Of a DNA stretch of 64,000 bases, positions 47,858 to 56,966 are shown piece by piece. Source of the DNA: Roseovarius sp. (GTDB lineage: Bacteria; Pseudomonadota; Alphaproteobacteria; Rhodobacterales; Rhodobacteraceae). Both the position numbers and the translations under genes were made by a program. Every line of letters starts with the position of its first letter. Within the stretch, counting starts at the first letter, position 1. The stretch covers positions 20,538 through 84,537 of the forward strand of contig PBIL01000024.1 in the NCBI GenBank assembly GCA_002720475.1, in the 5' to 3' direction. Under the pieces are notes generated by a model. That model ran no database searches, was not told where the DNA came from, and saw nothing but the letters and a program-made list of their open reading frames with translations.

Positions 47858-48172
47858 TCACGCGCAGGCCCCGGTCTTCCGCTCACTGGCAGCCCTTGGC
47901 CCCCGGCGGGCAATCGTCGTATCGCGGGCGCGCGCTTGGGGGCCGACATGGACGCGATGCGTCACCGGATGGCGCATCGCCTGCTGGTAGCTCTGCGCCT
48001 GGTTCGGTGTCCCGCAGCAGATCACGCCGTCGAGCGTCACGGGCTGAAGCCCGGCGGGACAGAAATTCGCCCGGCTCTCATAGGCGAAAATGCCCGGAGG
48101 TCCGGCCACCGCCGGGCTGGCAAGGCAGGCAAGCGCGATGACGGCAATATGTTTCGTCGATACGGCTCTCAT
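47858..48172 (-). CDS. Exported hypothetical protein
   Basis: A 104-residue protein with a signal peptide (IAVIALACLASPAVAG, cleavage about residue 22) and a mature part with FCPAGLQPVTLDGVICCGTPN, holding three cysteines. AGAGGGG precedes the ATG at 48172. Not recognised; convergent with the cold-shock gene. Confidence 0.6.
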   Translation of the reverse strand: MRAVSTKHIAVIALACLASPAVAGPPGIFAYESRANFCPAGLQPVTLDGVICCGTPNQAQSYQQAMRHPVTHRVHVGPQARARDTTIARRGPRAASERKTGACA

Positions 48173-48285
48173 GATCCCCTCTCGAAATGCTTTCAATCCC
48201 GGCCGACGGTACGCCATGCCGCGCACCTGTCAATTCCCAGACCGGCAAGGGCGCGTCGTGACGGTCGGGCGGGCCGCTCCGCCGG

Positions 48286-49239
48286 TCAGCTCTCCGGCAG
48301 CGCGGCCTCATGCGCGGCAACGACCCCGCCCGCGCCGCTCCCGCTCTGCTTGAGCGCGCGCAGGATCGCCACGAGATTGTCGTCGCGCAGCCGCTCCAGA
48401 TCGCGGATGCCCATATGGCCCGATTGCGCGTCCGACTGCCCGGCGATGAGCGCCACGAGCGCGTCGTCATAGTCGGGCACGTCGGTGAGCCGCGTCCAGG
48501 GCCATTGCAGGGCGGGGCCGAACTGATCGAGGAAATGCCGCATCCCGGCCTCGCCCCCGGCGATACGGTAGGTCTCGAAAAGCCCCATCTGCGCCCAGCG
48601 CAGGCCAAAGCCCATGCGGATCGCCTCGTCGATCTCCTCGGTCGTGGCGATGCCGTCCCTGACCAGCCACAGGCTCTCGCGCCAGACCGCTTCCAGCAGG
48701 CGGTCGGCGATATGGGCGTCGATCTCCTTGCGCAGGGTGAGGGGAAACATGCCGAGCGCGCGCAGCGTGTCGGCGGCGCGGGCGCACACCTCCGGCGCGC
48801 CGACAAGCTCCACCAGCGGCAGAAGGTAAACCGGGTTGAACGGATGCGCGACGATGGCGCGCGCGCCCTCTGCGTTCAGCTGCGAGGGTTTGAAGCCAGA
48901 GGTGGAAGAGCCGATGATCGCCCCCTCCGGTGCGGCCGCCATGATCTGCGCCAGGACCCGGTGCTTGAGCTCGAGCCGCTCGGGCACGCTTTCCTGCACC
49001 CAGTCCGCCCCGGCCACCGCTTCGGCCAGATCGGGGCAATAGCTCAGCCCCCCCTCGGACGGCAGCGCCCGGTCATAGAGCGCGGGCAGCGCGCGGCGGG
49101 CATTGTCGAGCACCGCGCCGATCTTGCGCGCGGCCTCCGGGTCGGGGTCGAACACCGCCACGTCCCAGCCATTGAGCAGGAAGCGCGCGGCCCAGCCGCC
49201 GCCGATCACGCCGCCCCCGATGATCGCGGCGCGGCTCAT
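48286..49239 (-). CDS. lcdH: L-carnitine dehydrogenase
   Basis: A 317-residue member of the 3-hydroxyacyl-CoA dehydrogenase superfamily. AAIIGGGVIGGGWAARFLLNGWDV is the NAD-binding loop, and IVAHPFNPVYLLPLVELV is characteristic of carnitine dehydrogenase. It oxidises carnitine to 3-dehydrocarnitine. Some homologues have a fused thioesterase; this one is the simple form. It overlaps the upstream BKACE gene by 4 bp and is the last gene of the cluster. Confidence 0.88.
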   Translation of the reverse strand: MSRAAIIGGGVIGGGWAARFLLNGWDVAVFDPDPEAARKIGAVLDNARRALPALYDRALPSEGGLSYCPDLAEAVAGADWVQESVPERLELKHRVLAQIMAAAPEGAIIGSSTSGFKPSQLNAEGARAIVAHPFNPVYLLPLVELVGAPEVCARAADTLRALGMFPLTLRKEIDAHIADRLLEAVWRESLWLVRDGIATTEEIDEAIRMGFGLRWAQMGLFETYRIAGGEAGMRHFLDQFGPALQWPWTRLTDVPDYDDALVALIAGQSDAQSGHMGIRDLERLRDDNLVAILRALKQSGSGAGGVVAAHEAALPES

Positions 49240-50147
49240 GCCGGGGCCCGCTTCACAAGGCCCAGCTTCGCGCGCACCTCGGCGGGCGTCATGACCCGCG
49301 CGCCCATGCGCTCGACGATGCCCGCCGCGCGCTCGACCAGTTGCGCGTTGGTGGCGAGCACGCCCTTGTCCAGCCAGAGATTGTCCTCGAGCCCCACGCG
49401 GACATGCCCCCCCGCCAGCACCGCCGCCGCCGCATAGGCCATCTGGTTGCGCCCCAACGAAAAGGCCGAGAAGGTCCAGTCGTCGGGCACGTTATTGACC
49501 ATCGCCAGGAAGGTATTCAGGTCATCCGGCGCGCCCCAGGGCACCCCCATGCAGAGCTGCACCAGCGCGGGGGCCTCCAGCACGCCCTCGCGCACCAGCT
49601 CCTTGGCGAACCACAGATGCCCGGTGTCAAACGCCTCGATCTCGGGCTTCACGCCAAGCTCGGTGATCCTGCGGCCCATGGCGCGCAACATGCCGGGCGT
49701 GTTGGTCATCACGTAATCGGCCTCGGCGAAATTCATCGTGCCGCAATCGAGCGTGCAGATCTCGGGCAGGCAGGCGGTGACATGGGCAAGCCGCGCCTCT
49801 GCCCCGATCATGTCGGTGCCTGCCTCTTGCAGTGGCAAGGGCGCATCGGGCGGGCCGAAGACCAGATCGCCCCCCATCCCGGCGGTCAGGTTGAGCACCA
49901 CATCCACCTCCGCCGCGCGGATGCGCTCGGTCACCTCGCGGTAGAGGTCGAGCCGCCGCGACGGCGCGCCGGTCTCGGGGTCGCGGACATGGCAATGCAC
50001 GATGGCGGCCCCTGCCCTGGCGGCGTCGATCGCGCTCTCGGCGATCTGCCGGGGCGAGCGCGGCACATGCGGGCTGCGGTCCTGGGTTCCACCAGAGCCG
50101 GTCACGGCGCAGGTGATGAAGACCTCACGGGTCATGGTCAGCGGCAT
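49236..50147 (-). CDS. Beta-keto acid cleavage enzyme (BKACE), dehydrocarnitine type
   Basis: A 303-residue DUF849 TIM-barrel. The zinc ligands are in IVHCHVRDPETG, and GSRQ-like sequences such as TCAVTGSGGTQDRSPHVPRSP and the VNNVPDDWTFSAFSLGRNQ region are typical. With lcdH next to it, the likely reaction is 3-dehydrocarnitine plus acetyl-CoA to betainyl-CoA and acetoacetate. Assignment of substrate rests on context. It lies 3 bp downstream of caiD. Confidence 0.85.
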   Translation of the reverse strand: MPLTMTREVFITCAVTGSGGTQDRSPHVPRSPRQIAESAIDAARAGAAIVHCHVRDPETGAPSRRLDLYREVTERIRAAEVDVVLNLTAGMGGDLVFGPPDAPLPLQEAGTDMIGAEARLAHVTACLPEICTLDCGTMNFAEADYVMTNTPGMLRAMGRRITELGVKPEIEAFDTGHLWFAKELVREGVLEAPALVQLCMGVPWGAPDDLNTFLAMVNNVPDDWTFSAFSLGRNQMAYAAAAVLAGGHVRVGLEDNLWLDKGVLATNAQLVERAAGIVERMGARVMTPAEVRAKLGLVKRAPA

Positions 50148-50150
50148 GGC

Positions 50151-50936
50151 TTACCTCCCTTTCCAAACCGGATCGCGCTTCTCGGCGAAGGCGCGCGCCC
50201 CTTCCTTCTGATCCTCCGACCGGTAGAGCCGTTCCACCGTCTCGAACTGGCTTTTCGTGACGCGGTTGAGCGCATCGTTGAACTTCATGCCCTCGGCCTC
50301 GCGCACGATTTCCTTGATCGCGGCAAAGACGAGCGGCGGGCCCGCGGCCAGATCGTCGGCCATCTGCCGCGCGGCCCCCATAAGATCCGAGGCGGGCAGC
50401 ACCCGGTTGACCAGCCCCCAATGCGCCGCCTCCCCCGCGTCGAACCAGCGCCCGGTGAACAGCAATTCCATCGCGATGTGATAGGGAATGCGCCGGGGCA
50501 GCCTGATCGAGGCGGCATCCGCCACCGTTCCGGAGCGGATTTCCGGCAGGGCGAAACTGGCATGATCGGCGGCAAGGATGATATCGGCGCAGAGCGCCAG
50601 CTCCAGCCCGCCGCCGCAGGCGATGCCGTTCACGGCGGCGATCACCGGCTTGTTGAGGCCGCGCAGCTCCTGCAAGCCGCCAAAGCCGCCCTTGCCATAG
50701 TCGCCATCCACCGCCTCGCCCCCGGCGGCGGCCTTGAGATCCCAGCCGGGGCAAAAGAACTTCTCGCCCGCCCCGGTCAGGATCGCGACCCGCAGATCCG
50801 GGTCGTCGCGGAACTCGGTGAACACCTCGCCCATGATGCGGCTGGTGGCGAAATCTATCGCGTTGGCCTTGGGCCGGTCGAGCGTCACCTCGAGCACCGC
50901 GCCTCGGCGTTCGGTTCGGATGGGGCTGTCGGTCAT
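50151..50936 (-). CDS. caiD: Carnitinyl-CoA dehydratase CaiD
   Basis: A 261-residue crotonase. The oxyanion-hole segments (GEKFFCPGWDLKAAA and NGIACGGGLELALCAD) are intact. PKANAIDFATSRIMGEVF is typical for CaiD rather than general enoyl-CoA hydratases. It interconverts crotonobetainyl-CoA and carnitinyl-CoA. It starts inside the end of the ligase gene (4-bp overlap), so it is in the same operon. Confidence 0.87.
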   Translation of the reverse strand: MTDSPIRTERRGAVLEVTLDRPKANAIDFATSRIMGEVFTEFRDDPDLRVAILTGAGEKFFCPGWDLKAAAGGEAVDGDYGKGGFGGLQELRGLNKPVIAAVNGIACGGGLELALCADIILAADHASFALPEIRSGTVADAASIRLPRRIPYHIAMELLFTGRWFDAGEAAHWGLVNRVLPASDLMGAARQMADDLAAGPPLVFAAIKEIVREAEGMKFNDALNRVTKSQFETVERLYRSEDQKEGARAFAEKRDPVWKGR

Positions 50937-52975
50937 GGGGGTCCTCCCAGTCTGAATAGGGCATCGAGCGCGATGGCGCGCTCCGGGGTGGCGACCAGCG
51001 GGTTGATCTCAAGCTCGTGCACCTGCGCGGCATGCGCAAGCGCGCAGTCCTGCACCGCGCCGATGGCGGCGACCAGCGCCCCAAGATCGGCGGCGGGCGC
51101 GCCGCGATAGCCGTGCAGCAGCGGCGCGATCCTCAGCCGGTCGAGCGCGGCGCGGATATCCTCGGGCGGGGCGGGCAGGAGCAGCGAGACGGTATCGGCC
51201 AGCCGCTCGGTCAGCACGCCGCCCGCGCCAAGCGTCAGCACGAAGCCATGCGCCGGGTCGCGGATCACTCCCACCAGCAGCTCCGCCACGCCGCCGGTGA
51301 TCATTTCCTCGATCAGGAACGCCGCGCCGCCCATGCGCCTGGCCGCCGCGGCGACCGCCTCGGGGCTTGAGAGGTGGAGCGCGACCGCCCCGGCCTCGGT
51401 CTTGTGGGCGATGCCAAGGGCCTTGAGCACCACCGGAAAGCCGAGCGCGGCGGCGGCCTCTGCGGCCTCTTCGGGGCGATGGGCCGTTGCTGCGCGCGGC
51501 ACCGCCACGCCATGCGCCGCCAGCCGGGCCTTGGCCTCGGCCTCGGTCAGCAAATGGCTTTCATCTCCGATTGGCGCGGGGATCACCAGCGGGCTGAAGT
51601 GTGCCCGCACAGCGCCGCAATGCGCGGCGGCGGCCATCGCCGCCACCCCCTCGGCCATGCCGCAAAGCGGCACGATGCCGCGCTCGATGAGCGCTTCCGC
51701 CACGTCTTCGGGCATGGTCTCGGGCAGGCTCGACAGGATCGCCATGGGCCGCCCCGTCGTGGCCATGGTGTCGGCCACGGCGTCGATCACGATATGCCAG
51801 GCCGCCCCGTCGCAGCGGTCCGGGCGCGGGAAGTCGAGGATCACCACGCCCAGTGCCAGATCCCCCGCCATCATCGCCGAGAAGGTGGCGGCGATGGCCG
51901 CGCGGTCGCCCCAGATATAGGTGTGGTAATCGAGCGGATTGGCCAACGCGACGCGCGGCCCGAGCGCGGCGCGCAACCCCGCCTCCTGTGCCGCGTCGAG
52001 CGGCGGGCAGATCAGCCCGGCGCGCGCCGCCTGATCCGCGATCAACCCCGCCTCGCCCCCCGACGAGGAGAACGACGCGATCCGGGGCGAGGCGAGCGGG
52101 CCGGTCACATGCAGGATCTTCAGCGTCTCCAGCATCTCCGAGAGCGTGTCGACCTGCACCACGCCCAGCCGCTCGAACAGCGCCCGCGCGCCCGCATCGC
52201 TGCCCGCAAGCGCGCCGGTATGCGACAGCGCGGCCGCCTGCGCCTGCGCGGTGCGCCCCGACTTGATCACCACCACCGGAACGCCGTGCGCCCGGGCGGC
52301 GCGGGTCATCGCCTCGAACGCCGCCAGATCGCCCACGCCCTCGACATGCAGCCCGAGGGCGGTGACCCGCTCATCGGCCAGCAGCGTCCCGGCGATCTCG
52401 GCCATGCCGGTCTGCGCCTGGTTGCCAACGGTGACCACATAGGCCAGAGGCAGGCCCCGGGTCTGCATGGTCAGGTTGATGGCGATGTTGGAGGATTGCG
52501 TGATCAGCGCCACGCCCCTCTCCACCCGCCGCGCGCCCTGCTGATCGGGCCAGAGCGCCGCCCCGTCGAGCAGGTTGAGAAAGCCGTAGCAATTCGGCCC
52601 GAGAATGCGCAGCCCCCCTGCGGCATCGACGAGGGCCGCCTCCAGTTCCCTGCCATCGCCGGTCTCGGAGGCCGACTCGCGAAAACCCGAGGCGAAACAG
52701 ACCGCCCCCCCGGCCCCCATCGCATGGAGCGCGCGCACAGTCTCGATGCTGGCGGCGCGGTTGACCCCGATGAAGACGGCATCGGGGGGCTCGGGCAGGT
52801 CCGTCACGCGGGCATGGGCGGGCAGGCCGCCGATCTCGTCTCGGTGTGGATGCACCGGCCAGACCGGACCGGCAAAGCCGATCCGACGGCATTGCGCGAT
52901 CACGTCGCGGCACCAGGGGCCGCCGCCGATCACCGCGATGGAACGCGGGCGCAGCAGGCGCGACAGGTCCTGCAT
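50933..52975 (-). CDS. Acetate-CoA ligase (ADP-forming)-type CoA synthetase
   Basis: A 680-residue single-chain Acd-type ligase. The N-terminal CoA-binding domain (LLRPRSIAVIGGGPWCRDV), succinyl-CoA-synthetase-like flavodoxin domains with the phosphorylated His in the alpha part (ALSHTGALAGSDA), and a C-terminal ATP-grasp domain (TEAEAKARLAAHGVAVPRA ... EEMITGG). It is expected to make the CoA ester of a betaine intermediate such as gamma-butyrobetaine or crotonobetaine, taking the place of CaiC/CaiB. Substrate inferred from neighbours. Confidence 0.85.
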   Translation of the reverse strand: MQDLSRLLRPRSIAVIGGGPWCRDVIAQCRRIGFAGPVWPVHPHRDEIGGLPAHARVTDLPEPPDAVFIGVNRAASIETVRALHAMGAGGAVCFASGFRESASETGDGRELEAALVDAAGGLRILGPNCYGFLNLLDGAALWPDQQGARRVERGVALITQSSNIAINLTMQTRGLPLAYVVTVGNQAQTGMAEIAGTLLADERVTALGLHVEGVGDLAAFEAMTRAARAHGVPVVVIKSGRTAQAQAAALSHTGALAGSDAGARALFERLGVVQVDTLSEMLETLKILHVTGPLASPRIASFSSSGGEAGLIADQAARAGLICPPLDAAQEAGLRAALGPRVALANPLDYHTYIWGDRAAIAATFSAMMAGDLALGVVILDFPRPDRCDGAAWHIVIDAVADTMATTGRPMAILSSLPETMPEDVAEALIERGIVPLCGMAEGVAAMAAAAHCGAVRAHFSPLVIPAPIGDESHLLTEAEAKARLAAHGVAVPRAATAHRPEEAAEAAAALGFPVVLKALGIAHKTEAGAVALHLSSPEAVAAAARRMGGAAFLIEEMITGGVAELLVGVIRDPAHGFVLTLGAGGVLTERLADTVSLLLPAPPEDIRAALDRLRIAPLLHGYRGAPAADLGALVAAIGAVQDCALAHAAQVHELEINPLVATPERAIALDALFRLGGPP

Positions 52976-52980
52976 CGCGC

Positions 52981-54141
52981 TCAGGCCCCGAGCGGGCGGA
53001 ACAGGTCCCGCCCGATGATATGGCGCTGGATCTCGCTGGTGCCGTCCCAGATCCGCTCGACCCGCGCATCGCGCCAGAACCGCTCGATCGGCAGATCATC
53101 CATCAACCCCATGCCGCCATGGATCTGCAGCGCCGCGTCGGTCACCCGCGCCAGCATCTCGGAGGCGTAGAGCTTGGCGCTGGCGATCTCTCGATTGGCG
53201 GGCAGGCCCCGGTCAAGCCGCCAGGCGGCGGCGAGCGTCAGCCAGTCGGCGGCGTCGATCTCGGTGATCATGTCGGCGATCTGAAAGCTGACGCCCTGGA
53301 ATTTCGCGATCGGCTGGCCGAATTGCCGCCGCTCGGCGGCATGGTGCAGCGCAAGATCGAAAACCCGGCGCGCGCGCCCGACGCTCATCGTCGCCACGGT
53401 GATCCGGGTGGCGTAAAGCCAGGTGTTCATCACCTCGAACCCGCCATCCACCTCGCCCAGAACCTGTGCCTGCGGCAGGCGGCAATCGTCAAACTCGAGG
53501 ATGCAGTTCTTGTAGCCGCGATGCGAGACCGAACGATAGCCGTCGCGCACGGTAAAGCCGGGATGCCCGCGATCGACCAGAAAGCAGGTGATGCGCTTCT
53601 TGGGACCATGCGCCGTCTCGTCCACTCCGGTCGCCACGAAGACGATGAAGAAATCGGCCGTGTCCGCGCCCGAGATGAAGTGCTTGGTGCCGTTCACGAT
53701 CCAGTCGGCCCCGTCGCGCTGCGCGTTGCATTTCATGCCGCGCACATCAGATCCGGCATCGGGCTCGGTCATCGCCAGCGCGTCCATCCGCTCGCCGCGC
53801 ACCGCCGGAAGCAGGTAGCGCTCGCGCTGTTCGCCCTCGCAGGCCATCAGGATGTTCTGCGGCCGCCCGAAGAAATGCGTGAGCGCCATCGAGCCGCGCC
53901 CCAGTTCCCGCTCGACCAGCGCGAATTCGAGGTGGCCAAGACCGCCGCCGCCGATCTCCTCGGGGAAATTGCAGGCCCAGAATCCCATCTCGATGACCTT
54001 GCGGCGCAACTCCGCGGCAAGCTCGGGCGGCACCTCGCCCCGGCGCTCCACCTCGGCCTCATGCGGGTAGATCTCGGTCTCGACAAAGCTGCGGACCGTC
54101 TCGACGATCATTTCCTGTTCCGGGTTCAGGCCGAATTCCAT
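52981..54141 (-). CDS. Acyl-CoA dehydrogenase (butyrobetainyl-CoA type)
   Basis: A 386-residue flavoprotein of the acyl-CoA dehydrogenase family. AMTEPDAGSDVRGM is the FAD-binding segment, the C-terminal LQIHGGMGLMDDLPIERFWRDARV the other, and the catalytic base is expected near the IWDGTSEIQRHII. In this context it likely dehydrogenates gamma-butyrobetainyl-CoA to crotonobetainyl-CoA. GGAGGA precedes the ATG. First gene of the operon, divergent from the GlxA regulator. Confidence 0.88.
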   Translation of the reverse strand: MEFGLNPEQEMIVETVRSFVETEIYPHEAEVERRGEVPPELAAELRRKVIEMGFWACNFPEEIGGGGLGHLEFALVERELGRGSMALTHFFGRPQNILMACEGEQRERYLLPAVRGERMDALAMTEPDAGSDVRGMKCNAQRDGADWIVNGTKHFISGADTADFFIVFVATGVDETAHGPKKRITCFLVDRGHPGFTVRDGYRSVSHRGYKNCILEFDDCRLPQAQVLGEVDGGFEVMNTWLYATRITVATMSVGRARRVFDLALHHAAERRQFGQPIAKFQGVSFQIADMITEIDAADWLTLAAAWRLDRGLPANREIASAKLYASEMLARVTDAALQIHGGMGLMDDLPIERFWRDARVERIWDGTSEIQRHIIGRDLFRPLGA

Positions 54142-54237
54142 GGCATCCTCCGCTGCGTCCCAGCGAACAGGCTAGAAAGCGGCGCGGCGATCCATCATGC
54201 TGTTCTTGCCGGTCATCATGCAGGACTCGAAAATTTC

Positions 54238-55170
54238 ATGCAGCGCCACATCGCCATCCTGCTCTTTCCGGATTTCTCCAACCTGTGCCTTGCCAACGCG
54301 GTCGAGCCGCTGCGCGCGGCGAACACGCTTGCGCAGAGACCGTGCTATCGCTGGCAGTTCCTCGGGCTCGGGCCCGGGCCGGTGCGGTCCTCCTCCGGTC
54401 TGCCGGTCACGCCCGAGCGGGTGCTGGGCGATCTGCAATCGGCGGATTATCTCTTCGTCATGCCGAGTTACGGATACCGCGAGGCGGCGCGCCCGGCCCT
54501 TTTGCGGCAGTTGCGCGCCGCCGCCACGCGCTGCGGGTGCCTTGTGGGCCTTGACACCGGCAGCCTCCTGCTTGCCTCGGCCGGGCTGCTTGACGGCTAT
54601 CGCGCCACCTCGCACTGGGATGTGCTGACCGAGTTCGAGGAAGGCTATCCCGAGGTGGAGGTGGTGCGCGACCGCGTGGTGATCGACCGCGACCGGCTGA
54701 GCTGCGGCGGGGCCAGCACGACGATGGAGCTGATGCTCGAGCTGATCGCGCGCCATCACGGCCCGATGCTGAGCCTCGACGTGGGCGCGCTCTTCATGCA
54801 TGGCGAGGGGCGGGGCGCGGGCCTGCCGCTGCCCGGCCTTGCCGGGGATCGCGTGGTGCGCGCGGCCGCCGCGCTGATGCGGCGCAACCTCGAACAGCCG
54901 CTGAGCATCGCCGCGATCGCCCGCCATCTGGGCCTGAGCCAGCGCGGGCTCGAACAGCGGTGCCGCGCGGCGGCGGGGCGCGCGCCGCGCGAGATTTACG
55001 CCCTCATCCGCATGTCGGAGGCGCGCAGGCTGGTGCAGGACACGGGGCTTTCGGTGGCCGAGATCGCGGCGCGCGTGGGCTATGCCGATGCCTCGGCCAT
55101 GACGCGCCGGTATCGCCGCGCCTTCGGCCGCTCGCCGCGCGAAACGCGCGCGCCCGCCGCCGCGCGCTAG
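54238..55170 (+). CDS. GlxA-family AraC-type regulator (carnitine regulator CdhR-like)
   Basis: A 310-residue regulator: N-terminal DJ-1/PfpI-like domain (HIAILLFPDFSNLCLANAVEPLRAANTL, GLDTGSLLLASAGLLDGYRAT, with the nucleophile Cys replaced), and C-terminal AraC helix-turn-helix pair (SIAAIARHLGLSQRGLEQRCR and SVAEIAARVGYADASAMTRRY). It belongs to the group with CdhR, which activates carnitine catabolism, and is divergent from the catabolic operon. The 97-bp gap should hold its operator. Start at 54238 by domain; the long upstream frame is antisense to the dehydrogenase. Confidence 0.87.
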   Translation: MQRHIAILLFPDFSNLCLANAVEPLRAANTLAQRPCYRWQFLGLGPGPVRSSSGLPVTPERVLGDLQSADYLFVMPSYGYREAARPALLRQLRAAATRCGCLVGLDTGSLLLASAGLLDGYRATSHWDVLTEFEEGYPEVEVVRDRVVIDRDRLSCGGASTTMELMLELIARHHGPMLSLDVGALFMHGEGRGAGLPLPGLAGDRVVRAAAALMRRNLEQPLSIAAIARHLGLSQRGLEQRCRAAAGRAPREIYALIRMSEARRLVQDTGLSVAEIAARVGYADASAMTRRYRRAFGRSPRETRAPAAAR

Positions 55171-56285
55171 GGCGGTCCGGCATCGGCGCTCCGGTCCCGC
55201 GGCAGGGCCTGGCGGTCAAAGGACACGGCCTTGATCAGGGCGAGCACCGCCTGCCCCCCCGCCAGCCCGAGATCGGCAACGGCGGCGCGGGTGATGCGCG
55301 CGCGCAGATGCTGCCCGGCCACATCCAGCAGAACCTCGGCGAAGGCGGTGGCGGGCTCTGGCGTGATGCTCATGAGCCGCGCCTCGAGACAGTTCCGCAT
55401 GCTCAGCCCGCGGGGGCGCTCCAGCGCGAGCGCGACATCGCGCGCGCGCACGCGGAGGCGGACCTGCGCCCCCTTGGCGAGCGCGATCTGCGGCACCTCG
55501 ACCTGCACGCCGCCAAGATCGACGCGGCTCAGATGCAGCGCCCTGTCCTGCGCGACGATCCGCCCGGTCAGGATCGCGCCCGCCTCGAACCGGCCCTGCA
55601 CCTCCGCGAGATCGAGCCGTTCGAGCGTCTCGGCCACGCCGCCCGCGGCAACGATGCGCCCCTCCGACAGCGCAACGATCCGGTCGCAAAGCTGCGTCAC
55701 CTCTTCCAGCGCGTGGGTCACATAGATCACCGGCACGCCGAAGACCTCCGGCAGGCGGCGGATATAGGGCATGATCGCGCCCTTGCGGCGGGTATCGAGC
55801 GCGGCCAGCGGCTCGTCCATCAGCAGAAGGCGCGGGCGCGCCAGAAGCGTCCGGCCGATGGCCACGCGCTGCGTCTCGCCGCCCGAGAGATCGGTCACGC
55901 GCCGCGCGAGCAGCGGCCCGAGATCGAGCGCGTCGAGCACATCGCCGTAGCTGTAGCGCGCCGCGCGTGCCGCCGCACGACCATGGGCATAGTCGAGATT
56001 GCCGCGCACGCTCAGATGCGGAAAGAGCCGCGCATCCTGGAACACATAGCCCACCCCCCGGCGATGCGGCGGCAGGAACCGCCGCCCGTCCAGCCAGATC
56101 TCCTCGCCGAAGGCGACACGGCCCGTGGCCCCGCGCTCGAACCCGGCGACGACCCGCAGGAGCGTGGACTTGCCGCAGCCCGAGGGGCCGAAGAGCGCGG
56201 TGATCCCCTGCCCCGGAAAGACATGCGACACCTCCAGCGTGAAGCCGGGATGGCGGACGCGAAGATCGGCGCTCAGATCGGTCAT
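55167..56285 (-). CDS. modC: Molybdate ABC transporter ATPase ModC
   Basis: A 372-residue ABC ATPase. Walker A GPSGCGKSTLLRVVAG, signature LSGGETQRVAIGRTLL, Walker B LLLMDEPLAALD, and the C-terminal Mop/TOBE domains (about 295-372). It drives molybdate import with ModB and ModA. The ATG overlaps the modB stop (ATGA); the 3' end abuts the GlxA gene by 4 bp in convergent order. Confidence 0.92.
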   Translation of the reverse strand: MTDLSADLRVRHPGFTLEVSHVFPGQGITALFGPSGCGKSTLLRVVAGFERGATGRVAFGEEIWLDGRRFLPPHRRGVGYVFQDARLFPHLSVRGNLDYAHGRAAARAARYSYGDVLDALDLGPLLARRVTDLSGGETQRVAIGRTLLARPRLLLMDEPLAALDTRRKGAIMPYIRRLPEVFGVPVIYVTHALEEVTQLCDRIVALSEGRIVAAGGVAETLERLDLAEVQGRFEAGAILTGRIVAQDRALHLSRVDLGGVQVEVPQIALAKGAQVRLRVRARDVALALERPRGLSMRNCLEARLMSITPEPATAFAEVLLDVAGQHLRARITRAAVADLGLAGGQAVLALIKAVSFDRQALPRDRSADAGPP

Positions 56286-56965
56286 GACCGCCCCGCATGG
56301 ACAGGAAAGCGCCGGTTGAGCGTGTAGACCGCCAGCAGGACGGTGAAGGAGAAGGCCAGCAGGAGCGCCGCGAGGCTGTGGGCGGCGGCGTAGTTGACGG
56401 TCTCGACCTCTTCATAGATCTGGATCGAGACGACCTTGGTGCGGCCGGGGATGTTGCCGCCCACCATCAGCACCACGCCGAACTCTCCCAGCGTATGAGC
56501 GAAGCTCAGAACGGTTGCCGTCAGATAGCCGCGCAGGGCCATCGGGGCCGCGACGCTGAAGAAGGCGTCGCGCGGCGAGGCCCCGAGCGAGGCCGCCGCC
56601 TCGAGCGGCGCGCGCCCGACGCTTTCGAACGCGCCCTGCAAGGGCTGGACCATGAAAGGCAGCGAATAGAGCACCGACGCAAGCACCAGCCCGGTGAAGG
56701 AAAAGGTCAGAGTCGTGCCCGTCGCCGCAAGCCAGACCCCGCCGAGCGCGGAATTCGGGCTGAGAAACACCAGCAGGTAGAAACCCAGCACCGTCGGCGG
56801 CAGCACCAGCGGCAGGGCGGTGACGGCCTCGACCGCGGGTTTCAGCCGCGACCGGGTGAAGGCGAGCCACCAGGCGACCGGCGTGCCGATCACCAGCAGG
56901 ATCATCGTGGCGATCGCCGCCAGCCGGATCGTGAGCCAGAGCGGGCCGAGATCGGGCAGGCCCAT
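56282..56965 (-). CDS. modB: Molybdate ABC transporter permease ModB
   Basis: A 227-residue permease with five or six membrane segments. The EAA loop EAAASLGASPRDAFF is well conserved, as is GEFGVVLMVGGNIPGRTKVVSI, typical of ModB. Transports molybdate (and tungstate) across the inner membrane. Confidence 0.93.
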   Translation of the reverse strand: MGLPDLGPLWLTIRLAAIATMILLVIGTPVAWWLAFTRSRLKPAVEAVTALPLVLPPTVLGFYLLVFLSPNSALGGVWLAATGTTLTFSFTGLVLASVLYSLPFMVQPLQGAFESVGRAPLEAAASLGASPRDAFFSVAAPMALRGYLTATVLSFAHTLGEFGVVLMVGGNIPGRTKVVSIQIYEEVETVNYAAAHSLAALLLAFSFTVLLAVYTLNRRFPVHAGRS

Positions 56966-56966
56966 C

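Noticed and set aside
52846-54237. N-terminal extension of the GlxA regulator to 774 residues
   Set aside because: The extension is antisense to the acyl-CoA dehydrogenase; the regulator's domain begins at 54238.
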